Positions 42,739-50,900 of a stretch of 64,000 bases of DNA are shown one piece after another (position 1 is the stretch's first letter; every line of letters starts with the position of its first letter). This DNA is from MED-G105 sp039025235 (lineage in GTDB: Bacteria; Pseudomonadota; Alphaproteobacteria; Caulobacterales; Parvularculaceae), in the NCBI GenBank assembly GCA_039025235.1, contig JBCCOS010000006.1, forward strand, positions 62,001 through 126,000. The letters run 5' to 3'. The translations under genes and the position numbers were made by a program. Below the pieces are notes generated by a model. The model was not told the DNA's origin and ran no database searches. It was given only the letters and a program-made list of their open reading frames with translations.

Positions 42739-43719
42739 ATGCGCGTTCTTATTATTTTCCTTCTCCTGATTATTTTAGGGTTTATTGGATGGAAGATCGC
42801 GGAACGCTATGAAATTGCTCCGCCAATTGAAGAGGTCATTGCACCGCCGGAACAGGAACCGGTTGCCGAACCTTTAGACGACGCGCCTAAAACGAGTCTG
42901 CCTAGTTTCGATATTGTCCGGATTGATCGTACTGGCGATGCCGTGATTGCAGGCCGTGCTGCTCCATCGGCTGAGGTTTCTGTGTTTGCAAATGACGAGC
43001 CGTTGGCAACGCAACGCGCCGGTAGTGACGGCGACTGGGCGATTGTGACGGAAACGCCACTAGATGCGGGTACGGTCGAACTCACCCTTGAGATGAAGAC
43101 GACAGACGGTCTTGTGGTTCGTTCGGAAGAGACGGTTGTTATCTATGTTCCAGAACGGCCAACGGACAAACCGCTGATCCTTCGAACGACCCCTGGCGGC
43201 GCGACAGAGATTCTTCAAGATACCCGTGACCCCGATCCTGCACTCGGCCCATTGTCTCTGACGACGATTGACTATGAAGATAGTGGTAGCGTCATTTTCT
43301 CGGGCCGGGCTGAACCAGGCCGGGCTGTTATATTGTCAGCGAACGGACAGCCAGTTGGTCGTACGGTTGCCGATCAGGCTGGCCAATGGACGTTGTCTGC
43401 AACAATGACCCCAGGGCGCTATACGTTACGTGTTACCCAGCTCGACGAAGAGGGGCGCCCCAAATATGTTATTGAACTACCCTTTGAGCGAGCAGCGCCA
43501 GGGGACATCGAACTGCGTGAAGGTCGCGTCGTTGTTCAGCCTGGAAATAGTCTGTGGCGTATTGCTCGTCGGGTTTACGGGTCTGGGTTCCAATATACCG
43601 TGATATATGAAGCCAATGCCGATCAAATCCGGGACCCGGATCTGATCTATCCTGGACAAATATTTGACCTACCAGAAGAGCAAGAAGACGACCAAGAGAC
43701 TGAGTCTGATAGCAACTGA
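42739..43719 (+). CDS. Membrane-anchored LysM-domain protein
   Basis: 326 residues. Residues 3-22 (VLIIFLLLIILGFIGWKIA) anchor it in the inner membrane. An acidic/Pro-rich linker follows, then two Ig/carboxypeptidase-like beta domains (VIAGRAAPSAEVSVFANDE and VIFSGRAEPGRAVILSANGQ are repeats of each other), and a C-terminal LysM (VVQPGNSLWRIARRVYGSG ... LIYPGQIFDLP) that should bind peptidoglycan. The architecture is common in alphaproteobacteria and remains uncharacterised. It is divergent from LOG and convergent to the coiled-coil operon, from which a family A repeat separates it. Confidence 0.88.
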   Translation: MRVLIIFLLLIILGFIGWKIAERYEIAPPIEEVIAPPEQEPVAEPLDDAPKTSLPSFDIVRIDRTGDAVIAGRAAPSAEVSVFANDEPLATQRAGSDGDWAIVTETPLDAGTVELTLEMKTTDGLVVRSEETVVIYVPERPTDKPLILRTTPGGATEILQDTRDPDPALGPLSLTTIDYEDSGSVIFSGRAEPGRAVILSANGQPVGRTVADQAGQWTLSATMTPGRYTLRVTQLDEEGRPKYVIELPFERAAPGDIELREGRVVVQPGNSLWRIARRVYGSGFQYTVIYEANADQIRDPDLIYPGQIFDLPEEQEDDQETESDSN

Positions 43720-43760
43720 CCTGTGAGTAAAAAGGCCAATGCTCATCGATTTTATCCTCG

Positions 43761-43830
43761 TTAGAGCGCTTCGCCGATAAGTGTGATCGGTTATCGGCAA
43801 AAGAAGCGCGACCAGACAAAAAGCTCTAGA
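43761..43830. repeat. Family A palindromic element, short copy A3 (70 bp)
   Basis: TTAGAGCGCTTCGCCGATAA at the left and AAAAAGCTCTAGA at the right match A1 ends. The interior is reduced to a GCCGATAA/TTATCGGC hairpin and AGAAGCGCGACCAGACAAA. It looks like an internally deleted derivative. It lies between the converging LysM gene and coiled-coil operon. Confidence 0.85.
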
Positions 43831-43877
43831 GGCCAGGTGTTGCCGGCTTGATCTGCAGCTTGGCAAAATTATCAAGA

Positions 43878-45377
43878 TTAAAAACCACCGCCCGTCTTGA
43901 AACCACCTTGGCTCGGTAAACGGGAGTGCGATGGTCGCCTGGTGATGCGGTTTCTGCGATTTGAGGGCCATGAACGACTTCGATGCCCGGAACTAGGCCA
44001 TCCGGTGTTTCGTCCTTGTTGAGGAAATCCAATTGGACCTCGCCAAGTCTCGCCGCCAAACCTGTCGTTCCCATTATCTCTCCGAATACGGTGGCTTTTT
44101 TGTAAACGGCGCCAGAATGCTTCCCGTGAAAGAGTGGAGGTTGCAAATTCGGTAAGCAGGGAGTGCATTAAATGATCACCACGAAATTCTGAGTAGGGGC
44201 TATCAAACCGCGCATTTTTAAATTGTTTTCGTATGTGCTCTAAATCGCTTAGGGCTTTTCGATGACGCCTTAATTGTCTTATTGCTGATTTTTGATCCTC
44301 TTCGAGTTCAAAACGCTCCCGCTTTATATCGATGAGCTCTTCGACAACGGCATCGTCCTCGGGTGTTTCTGTTTGTGTTGCGATCTCATGAAGTTTTGGG
44401 ATCGTTAGGTTTTTGAGCGCCGATGCTAAGAGTTTGTGCGCGTCATGAAGGGGGCCCTCTTTACCGGACACCGCGTTCTCTAACGACTCTGCGATTGCAT
44501 CGAACTCCTGTTCACACGAGGTAATCTCTTTATCAATCGCGTCAATGGCATTTCGAGCCTGAGTGGCCTCGTCGCGTAAGGCATTGACGCCGTCGGCGTT
44601 GAGGGCATTTTGTTCAATGGTTGCCAGCGCCGATGCCGCGCCTTCGACGAGCCTCTCCAGCCGATTGCAGTGTTCTTCTAGTCTTTGCGGTATTTCTAGC
44701 AAGCGGTCATAGTTTGGCTTGTGCCGGTGAAATTTTATCAGTCCAGAAACCCAGTCATCTAAAATACGGAAGACTGGAAAGGCGGCGTACGCACTTGTTC
44801 CATACCCACGCGTTACAAGATAGTTGAATAACGGATCGGCTTCATAGGCCGCCCCTTTTTCCATTCGGTCTATGCGTGCCGTTTCCCATTTCTTTAATGC
44901 CCGTTCCGCAACGTCCTCTGCATCTTTGAGGGCGTTCTGTTTGCTCTGATAGATTTTGTCTCGCCCCAAACGCTGACGTGTCGCGCTGGCGGCTTCCTCG
45001 TGCCTTTCAATAAGGCTATTGAGATTTTCGGCTTCATCGGCGCGCTGTTTCTCAAGTGTTTTGAGTGACGTTTCAGCGGCTCCTAGAGCCTCGCGTTTAT
45101 CCGCAACGTATCCTGCGTGTGTGTTCAAGATATCGAGGGCGTTCTTTTCGATCTCTTGCAAACTCTTTTCTGTGGTAATTGAATGGGGCGCTTCATCCGA
45201 CGTCAAAAGGTCTAACCGTATTGATGCAAACTGCATAAATGCGTCAAGCTCGCGCGCTTCTAGCGCTGTTACAGCGGTTGAATCGCCGTTTGCGGATAGC
45301 GAGGTCGCTTGGAAATCTGCTCGTAACTTTACGATTGCGGCATCCAAGTCGCGAAGGATTTGATATCCGGGTGTCAT
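43878..45377 (-). CDS. Uncharacterised coiled-coil protein with low-complexity GGFKTGGGF tail
   Basis: 499 residues, no signal peptide or membrane helix. Residues 1-210 and 250-400 are mostly helical with heptad-like Leu/Ala spacing. Between them is a conserved-looking segment GYGTSAYAAFPVFRILDDWV, then HKPNYDRLLEIPQRLEEHC. The last ~85 residues are Arg/Ser/Pro/Gly-rich and end exactly QGGFKTGGGF. From memory, similar proteins with FRTGGGF-type tails follow DUF6384 genes in other alphaproteobacteria; this was not checked. It is the last gene of a three-gene operon, 16 bases after the previous one. No enzymatic motif is visible and no function is known. Confidence 0.8.
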   Translation of the reverse strand: MTPGYQILRDLDAAIVKLRADFQATSLSANGDSTAVTALEARELDAFMQFASIRLDLLTSDEAPHSITTEKSLQEIEKNALDILNTHAGYVADKREALGAAETSLKTLEKQRADEAENLNSLIERHEEAASATRQRLGRDKIYQSKQNALKDAEDVAERALKKWETARIDRMEKGAAYEADPLFNYLVTRGYGTSAYAAFPVFRILDDWVSGLIKFHRHKPNYDRLLEIPQRLEEHCNRLERLVEGAASALATIEQNALNADGVNALRDEATQARNAIDAIDKEITSCEQEFDAIAESLENAVSGKEGPLHDAHKLLASALKNLTIPKLHEIATQTETPEDDAVVEELIDIKRERFELEEDQKSAIRQLRRHRKALSDLEHIRKQFKNARFDSPYSEFRGDHLMHSLLTEFATSTLSREAFWRRLQKSHRIRRDNGNDRFGGETWRGPIGFPQQGRNTGWPSSGHRSRSWPSNRRNRITRRPSHSRLPSQGGFKTGGGF

Positions 45378-45393
45378 CGATTTCTATACCAGT

Positions 45394-46371
45394 CTACCAA
45401 TCCAAAATGGTTCCGCCAGCGCCGTCGAAATTATAAGAAGGAAGAAGCGCTCCTTTTCGTTTCTTGCCAACTTGGTCGTTTTGAATGATTTGATCGTCGT
45501 CTTTGTCCGCAGCGACCCTGTCGAATGTGCTTTTGGGCGTTCTAACGCCCCATCTGTCGGTACGTCGCCGCGTACGGTCTTCTTCACTTTCCATTTCTAT
45601 TGCATGCCGTTTTCCGCTTGCATCGACGGATTCAACAATAAGGTAGTAATTCCGGGCATTGGGAGATTCATTCGGCACTCGAAAAACGCCGGACATCTCT
45701 CCGGGTTCAGATATAATGCGAATAGTTAGCTCCGTATCAAGATCGCGTTTGAAAGTGATAAGCTCCGCGATCGCTGCTTTGGTGTTGCTGATTTCTTTTT
45801 CGGTCAAAGCTATATTACCGGCACGGTAGGCAGCCTGGACGCGTTGTTTTGCATAATTCGTTTCTGCTGACATTATTGCAGCTGCATAGGCGTCCTCTAG
45901 CTGTTGGGGAAGTATCGCGGTTATCTCTATCTCTTGCGCGCGTTCGGCTTTAGCGCGTGGCATCGCAATGCCGATTTGGAAAATAGTCGTGGTGAGAAGC
46001 GCGATCCCAATAAGCATTCCAACCGGTTTCAACCAACGATCTCGCGCTACATAGGCCCGGGCTAGCGCGAACTGTAGGCCGCCTTTTTGGGGTTCGTATA
46101 CAAATCGATTTTCATTTAATGCTTTAACACCGTCTAGGAGGATGCGCTCGGGCACATCGATGCCCTGGCCTTTATATATGTCCTTTAGTCGGTCAATGAG
46201 GACGGTTTGGCGCGCATCCCCATCGAGCTCCTGCGCAACGAGGGCAGCGCGATGGCGTAACGTATCAACAATATCCATCGCCAACATAACGTCGTCGAAG
46301 GCGGCTTTATTATTTGTGGCCGTACCATTGTTGACCGTTGTCTGTTCGTTTGAAGCTCTGGTTGTGCTCAT
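45394..46371 (-). CDS. DUF6384-like protein with one membrane helix
   Basis: 325 residues. The N-terminal part contains DDVMLAMDIVDTLRHRAALV and DRLKDIYKGQGIDVPERILLDGVKAL, a pattern I associate with DUF6384. A single transmembrane helix lies at about residues 116-136 (GMLIGIALLTTTIFQIGIAM), followed by a coiled-coil stretch and a C-terminal beta-rich domain (GVFRVPNESPNARNYYLIVE). Topology suggests a cytoplasmic N-terminus and a periplasmic C-terminal domain. It is the middle gene of the operon, 29 bases after the first. Family assignment is from memory. Confidence 0.78.
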   Translation of the reverse strand: MSTTRASNEQTTVNNGTATNNKAAFDDVMLAMDIVDTLRHRAALVAQELDGDARQTVLIDRLKDIYKGQGIDVPERILLDGVKALNENRFVYEPQKGGLQFALARAYVARDRWLKPVGMLIGIALLTTTIFQIGIAMPRAKAERAQEIEITAILPQQLEDAYAAAIMSAETNYAKQRVQAAYRAGNIALTEKEISNTKAAIAELITFKRDLDTELTIRIISEPGEMSGVFRVPNESPNARNYYLIVESVDASGKRHAIEMESEEDRTRRRTDRWGVRTPKSTFDRVAADKDDDQIIQNDQVGKKRKGALLPSYNFDGAGGTILDW

Positions 46372-46400
46372 TTCTGCCTAGTTGAACAAGAGTTGTATTT

Positions 46401-47684
46401 CTATCGCTCTGCGACCAGTGCGTTAGCCGCACCAGACTCTATCAGCCGAGCAAGCCGCCTTTTGCCGTCTTCTACAGCCCCACGGATTTCATCGGAGTTC
46501 TCTGTGGAAAGCTTACGCATTTCAGCGATTATTTCCTGGCTGCGCGCTTGATAATTCACAACGGAATCCACTAAGGTTTTAACAGCTGCAGCAGACACAG
46601 TTGGACCATACCCGGCTTTTAAAGCCGCTTCTTGCACTTTGCCGCCAATATCCGCGAGCGCCTCAAGACTTTCATTGACGCCTTTTGTCATCGCTTCAAG
46701 GGTTTGTGTTGATTCATGTAGGCCATGCATACCAGTGAATGTGGCCGTCAAAGCAGTGAGGACAGTTTCGTTTGTACCGAAGAATGAAACAGCTTGCGCG
46801 TAGACACGTTCTTTTGCGTTTGTCGTTTGCACGAGCCTTGCCATAATGACGTCTGAGGTGTTGTAACCAATCGTGATATTGTCCGACAGGTCTTTCGCGA
46901 TCTGGTATCTTTTTTCCTCTCTTTGCAACGCGCGCAACGCTTCGTCGCGGTCTAGTTCAAGTGTTGCCCGCTCTGCGGCGTCTTCACCAGCATATGCGGT
47001 TACTCTGTCGACGGCAGCGCTCACCATATTTTTTGATGCATCGAGCTTTGCGGCAGCCGTCTTTAAGACTTCCAGTGCCATGACTTCGGATTGCTTCAAC
47101 GCCCCTCGATAATCTCCGTAAGCCTCAAGTATTCTAAGTTCTCTTTCAACCTGGTCGCGCGTATCAGCAGCGACTTCCAAATAAAGATCTTTGATCTTAC
47201 TGAAGCGGGATGCGATGTCGCCGCGTGTCATTTTCATCCAGACATTCTGGATACGCTCAATGGTATTCACCTTGCCATCGGCATACTGATCGACCAATGA
47301 TTTCGCATCATCACGTATTGAGTTAAATGCAGTGGTGATTCCTTCATATCGTTCGCCAATGGTCATGCCTGCAACTTGCTCGCGGACAACCTCATTGAAG
47401 TGAGAGGCCTGGTCGAGTGTGCGGGCAATCGCCGTTACTCGGTCCTCATCAAGATCTGCGATTTGTTTCAAAAGGGCGACAATGGGGGCGGGTTCGTTAT
47501 CCCTCGAAGCGATCCCGAGAGCACGTAATTGTCCCACGGCTTTGTCGAGATATTGTAGAGCCGACGGCCGTGCGCCGTCGGTATTGCCCAGTTCTGCACT
47601 GCTTTGGGCTGCATTACGCTGGGCGACATTGCTTGGGGAGGCGTCGATCGGCAGCGTGTCTTTTTCATTTGGCGAATTACTCAT
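46401..47684 (-). CDS. Uncharacterised coiled-coil protein, TelA-like in architecture
   Basis: 427 residues, almost entirely helical and charged, with no signal peptide or membrane segment. Segments such as RFSKIKDLYLEVAADTRDQV, LQREEKRYQIAKDLSDNITIG and VNYQARSQEIIAEMRKLSTE suggest long coiled coils. A mid-C-terminal AVSFFGTNETVLTALTATF segment is its most distinctive part. The layout resembles TelA/tellurite-resistance-associated proteins, but no TelA signature is certain. GAGG lies eight bases before ATG. It is the first gene of the operon and divergent from sucC across a 187-base spacer. Confidence 0.75.
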   Translation of the reverse strand: MSNSPNEKDTLPIDASPSNVAQRNAAQSSAELGNTDGARPSALQYLDKAVGQLRALGIASRDNEPAPIVALLKQIADLDEDRVTAIARTLDQASHFNEVVREQVAGMTIGERYEGITTAFNSIRDDAKSLVDQYADGKVNTIERIQNVWMKMTRGDIASRFSKIKDLYLEVAADTRDQVERELRILEAYGDYRGALKQSEVMALEVLKTAAAKLDASKNMVSAAVDRVTAYAGEDAAERATLELDRDEALRALQREEKRYQIAKDLSDNITIGYNTSDVIMARLVQTTNAKERVYAQAVSFFGTNETVLTALTATFTGMHGLHESTQTLEAMTKGVNESLEALADIGGKVQEAALKAGYGPTVSAAAVKTLVDSVVNYQARSQEIIAEMRKLSTENSDEIRGAVEDGKRRLARLIESGAANALVAER

Positions 47685-47871
47685 GTCGATTACCTCATTG
47701 TCCTAGACATGCCATACATAAGCCTTAGGACCCATAACGCCCAGTCCTTGAAAGCGGCAAAATCCAATTGTTTCCTGAATCCTTGTGATGACGCAGTTGC
47801 TTGGTTGGTCGCTCCACTGTAACGAATAACAAAGAATAACAGACGGACAGGTCCGGTTAAGGAATCGAGAA

Positions 47872-49062
47872 ATGAATATTCACGAATACCAAGCCAAAGA
47901 GCTTTTGAAATCTTTTGGAGCGCCGGTAGCAGACGGTCGGATCGTCTTAAATGCCGATGAAGCAGAGGCGAAGGCAAAGGAATTGCCAGGGCCACTTTAT
48001 GTGGTCAAAGCACAAATTCATGCTGGTGGTCGTGGTAAGGGGACGTTTAAAGAGAAAACCGCGGGTGAAAAAGGCGGGGTCCGGCTGGCTAAATCCCCAT
48101 CAGAAGCGGCTCTATTCACCAAGCAGATGATGGGCGCAACACTTATTACGAAACAAACTGGGCCCGCCGGCAAGCAGGTGAATAGAATTTACATCGAAGA
48201 TGGCGCTGATATTGAGACCGAATTATATCTCTCTATGTTGATTGATCGCTCGGTTGGACAGATTGCCTTCATCGCGTCCACGGAAGGCGGTATGAACATC
48301 GAAGAAGTGGCGGAAGAAACGCCAGACAAGATCCATACTATTCATGTCGACCCTGCGACCGGGCTGATGCCGCATCATGGCCGAGCGGTTGCGCAAGCAC
48401 TTGAACTCAACGGTCCCGCGTCAAAGCAATGTGCCAAGTTATGCGCAACTTTGTACAAGGCCTTTACCGAAAAAGACATGGACATGCTTGAGATTAACCC
48501 GCTCATCGTTATGACAAACGGTGATCTGAGGGTGCTTGACGCCAAAGTTGGCTTTGATGGTAATGCTATGTTCCGTCACTCGGATATCATGGATCTGCGT
48601 GATATTACCGAAGAGGACCCGCTTGAATTGAAAGCATCAGAGTTCGATCTCTCATACATCAAACTTGATGGCGATATCGGGTGCATGGTGAACGGCGCTG
48701 GCCTTGCCATGTCGACAATGGACATCATTAAACACTACGGTTCCGAGCCTGCAAACTTTCTCGACGTAGGCGGGGGCGCCTCCAAGGAAAAAGTCACCGA
48801 GGCTTTCAAGATCATCACCTCTGATCCTGGCGTGAAAGGTATTTTGGTCAATATTTTCGGCGGTATCATGCGGTGTGATATCATCGCAGAGGGGGTGATT
48901 GCTGCCGTTAAAGAGGTTGGTCTTGAGGTTCCGCTGGTTGTTCGGCTCGAGGGAACAAATGTTGAGGCCGGCAAAAAGATCCTGTCAGAAAGCGGATTAG
49001 CGATTACACCAGCAGATGATCTTGAAGATGCCGCCGACAAAATTGTTAAGGCCGTCTCGTAA
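47872..49062 (+). CDS. sucC: Succinyl-CoA synthetase beta subunit (ADP-forming)
   Basis: SucC is the ATP-grasp beta subunit of succinyl-CoA synthetase (EC 6.2.1.5), catalysing substrate-level phosphorylation in the TCA cycle. MNIHEYQAKELLKSFG, VVKAQIHAGGRGKG, EINPLIVMTNG, MVNGAGLAMSTMDIIKHYG, NFLDVGGGA and NIFGGIMRCDIIAEGVI are all family signatures; the protein is full length at 396 residues. In most bacteria sucD follows within a few bases. Here the next gene is an unrelated hypothetical, so the alpha subunit must be elsewhere. Confidence 0.97.
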   Translation: MNIHEYQAKELLKSFGAPVADGRIVLNADEAEAKAKELPGPLYVVKAQIHAGGRGKGTFKEKTAGEKGGVRLAKSPSEAALFTKQMMGATLITKQTGPAGKQVNRIYIEDGADIETELYLSMLIDRSVGQIAFIASTEGGMNIEEVAEETPDKIHTIHVDPATGLMPHHGRAVAQALELNGPASKQCAKLCATLYKAFTEKDMDMLEINPLIVMTNGDLRVLDAKVGFDGNAMFRHSDIMDLRDITEEDPLELKASEFDLSYIKLDGDIGCMVNGAGLAMSTMDIIKHYGSEPANFLDVGGGASKEKVTEAFKIITSDPGVKGILVNIFGGIMRCDIIAEGVIAAVKEVGLEVPLVVRLEGTNVEAGKKILSESGLAITPADDLEDAADKIVKAVS

Positions 49063-49128
49063 TATTAGCGAGCCCAATAGTGACAAAAATGATGTTTTGT
49101 AGACAAACGTCCGTCTATTGACTGTACC

Positions 49129-49623
49129 ATGACAACACCAGAGCTATCATCGGTACTAAATACGTTTTTTGCTGACCCAGGTCATCGATTTGCCGAGCTG
49201 GGTCAAGAGATCGAATCGTTTGGTTTTCCGCTATTGGATGACCATAAAGGGCTCGAAGGGTTGCTACCGCGCCCAGACCTCACACCCGAACAGTGTTTCG
49301 TTTGGCGAACGGCGTTCGATAACGCACCATTTCTTATCTTAGCCCGCACTGAGGCAACAACCGATGAGGGGCGGATGGGTCATTATTCTTTCATTCAGCG
49401 TCGCGTCTGGTTGATGGATCTTGAGGAATCGCAGGGAAAGGCTTGGATCGACGACAGGGCTGGCAAACCGGCTGACGAAACCTCTTCTCAAAAGGATGGG
49501 GCAACAGCGCATATCTGGACGATCGAGTCGCAATCGCCTGTTCTGCAGGACGGATATCGCTTGTATGTTGCGGCGGGTGACGAAGCGTTGGTCTTGGATC
49601 GTATTGCAATGGTTCGCGCTTAA
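49129..49623 (+). CDS. Hypothetical protein downstream of sucC
   Basis: 164 residues of no recognised family, Glu/Asp-rich, with no signal peptide or membrane segment. It includes FGFPLLDDHKGLEGLLPRP, SFIQRRVWLMDLEESQGKAW and a C-terminal YRLYVAAGDEALVLDRIAM beta-rich portion. It begins 66 bases after sucC, in the position normally held by sucD, and its stop (TAA, 49621-49623) touches the left edge of a large inverted-repeat element. Codon use resembles the neighbours. Confidence 0.65.
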   Translation: MTTPELSSVLNTFFADPGHRFAELGQEIESFGFPLLDDHKGLEGLLPRPDLTPEQCFVWRTAFDNAPFLILARTEATTDEGRMGHYSFIQRRVWLMDLEESQGKAWIDDRAGKPADETSSQKDGATAHIWTIESQSPVLQDGYRLYVAAGDEALVLDRIAMVRA

Positions 49624-49889
49624 AGCCGGTTCGTTTCAAATAGTATCACTGAGCGGCTTTCAAGCATTTCCAGGCCGAATGCACGCGGTGGCCCCCAGTT
49701 TGATTATCGGCGCAAACGCTCAAAGACAAAGACTTAAAGCGCCTCCGTTTCAATTGGAATCATGTAGATTCACATTTAAAGGGCGCTTTAAGCTATTGAT
49801 TTTACGCATTTCCTTAACGCCAACCGCACACATTTGGCTTGGAAATGCTTGAAAGCCGTTCAGCGATTTCATTCGAAGCGGACCGGCTT
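49622..49889. repeat. 268-bp nested inverted-repeat element
   Basis: The two ends are long imperfect inverted copies. AAAGCCGGTTCGTTTCAAA (49622 onward) matches the complement of the right end near 49866-49889, and the 28-base arm at 49649-49676 (core GGCTTTCAAGCATTTCCA) matches 49836-49863 with two mismatches. Inside, CTTAAAGCGCC (49733-49743) pairs with GGCGCTTTAAG (49782-49792) around a GAATC-ATGTA-GATTC dyad. It fills the gap between two convergent genes almost exactly. It has no gene and is not a copy of family A or B. Confidence 0.85.
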
Positions 49890-49893
49890 TCGC

Positions 49894-50571
49894 CTATTCC
49901 TCAAAAAACGTTGTGACTTCTTCAATCGGCGCGCGCTCGGATCGGAGGGTGTTCACGGGGGCTTCAGGGTTGGCATATCCTAATGCCATACCACAATACA
50001 GTTGCTCGGTTTCTGGAATGCTGAGGAAAGTTGATACGGTCTTTGCCCGTCCCGCCCACGCCTCTTGCATACAGGTTGCAAAACCGCGCTCGTGCGCGAG
50101 TAGTGCAATCGTTTGCATGAGCATACCAAGATGTGCCCATTGCCCCTTATCGAAACGTTTATCAAGAGCGAAAAAAAGACCGACGGGCGCGCCGAAAAAA
50201 GAGTAATTACTCACAAGCCATTGAAGGCGTGCCATTTTATCTTCCCTCGGTATACCAAGTTTCTCATACATGGCTTCGCCCACTCGAAACCGTCGGTCCC
50301 GAAACGGTTCCCATAAGCCTTTTGGATAGATTTTTAATTCACTTTCATCTGCTAACGGATTGTCTGAAATGGCTTGTTTTACCGTATCAACAAGGCGATC
50401 GCGTGCGGCGCCAGAAACGACATATATCCGCCACGGCTGCAAATTTCCGCCCGACGGAGACCAGGTTGCATCCTTGATAAGCGCCTTTACATCATCAAGG
50501 GCTACAGGTTTTGAAATAAAATCCCGCGTTGAAATTCGACCTTTCACAGCTTCCAATACAGACTTTGTCAT
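49894..50571 (-). CDS. Nitroreductase-family flavoprotein
   Basis: FMN-dependent NAD(P)H oxidoreductase of the nitroreductase superfamily. Diagnostic segments are RISTRDFISKPV (phosphate-binding RxSxR), ATWSPSGGNLQPWRIYVVSG, FFGAPVGLFFALDK, GMLMQTIALLAHERGFATCMQEAW and GMALGYANPEAPVN. 225 residues is normal. Natural substrates in this family are usually quinones or unknown. A decayed GMC oxidoreductase gene lies 17 bases upstream on the same strand. Confidence 0.92.
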   Translation of the reverse strand: MTKSVLEAVKGRISTRDFISKPVALDDVKALIKDATWSPSGGNLQPWRIYVVSGAARDRLVDTVKQAISDNPLADESELKIYPKGLWEPFRDRRFRVGEAMYEKLGIPREDKMARLQWLVSNYSFFGAPVGLFFALDKRFDKGQWAHLGMLMQTIALLAHERGFATCMQEAWAGRAKTVSTFLSIPETEQLYCGMALGYANPEAPVNTLRSERAPIEEVTTFFEE

Positions 50572-50587
50572 AAATTCGACCTTTAGT

Positions 50588-50743
50588 TTAAGTAGTTTTC
50601 TTGAACCCTGATGGTGGCCCGGCCTCTAATAAGCATACTGTGGTATTGGGGTTTTCGTTTAACCGCCCGGTCAGAGTGCACCCCGCAGATCCGCCACTAA
50701 TAACTACATAATCGAACGCGTCAAACGCCTCTACTTTATCCAT
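50588..50743 (-). pseudogene. N-terminal remnant of a GMC oxidoreductase
   Basis: Fifty-one codons read FDYVVISGGSAGCTLTGRLN then NTTVCLLEAGPPSG before a stop, matching the FAD-binding start of choline dehydrogenase-type GMC oxidoreductases (usual VIVGGGSAGCVLA and VLLLEAG). The first glycine of the GxGxxG loop is serine here, and the remaining ~480 residues are absent. ATG at 50743 fits the family start. The stub lies between the family B3 repeat and the nitroreductase gene and is almost certainly non-functional. Confidence 0.75.
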
Positions 50744-50792
50744 GCACCGACCCCTTAATATCTGAACGCGACTATATCTGGCTTCTTTGCAC

Positions 50793-50900
50793 CTAGAGCC
50801 GTTTGCATTCAAGCTGATTCAGAAAACGGCTCTAGAGTCTCGGTGGAGCCTGTTGCGAACCGCAAAACCGGTGATCCACTTTTGCTGCAACAGGCTCTAG
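50793..50900. repeat. Family B 108-bp double-hairpin element, copy B3
   Basis: CTAGAGCCGTTTGCATTCAA to AAACGGCTCTAG forms the first, perfect 12-bp-stem arm; GAGCCTGTTGC and GCAACAGGCTC (11 bp) form the second. It is nearly identical to B1. Its right-hand CTAG supplies the stop codon of the adjacent aldehyde dehydrogenase on the minus strand. Confidence 0.93.

Noticed and set aside
43826..44146. Apparent frameshift near the 3' end of the last coiled-coil gene, with a normal-looking alternative C-terminus in another frame
   Set aside because: The main frame ends in QGGFKTGGGF after an Arg/Gly/Ser-rich tail, the ending I associate with this protein family, so the low-complexity frame is taken as real.
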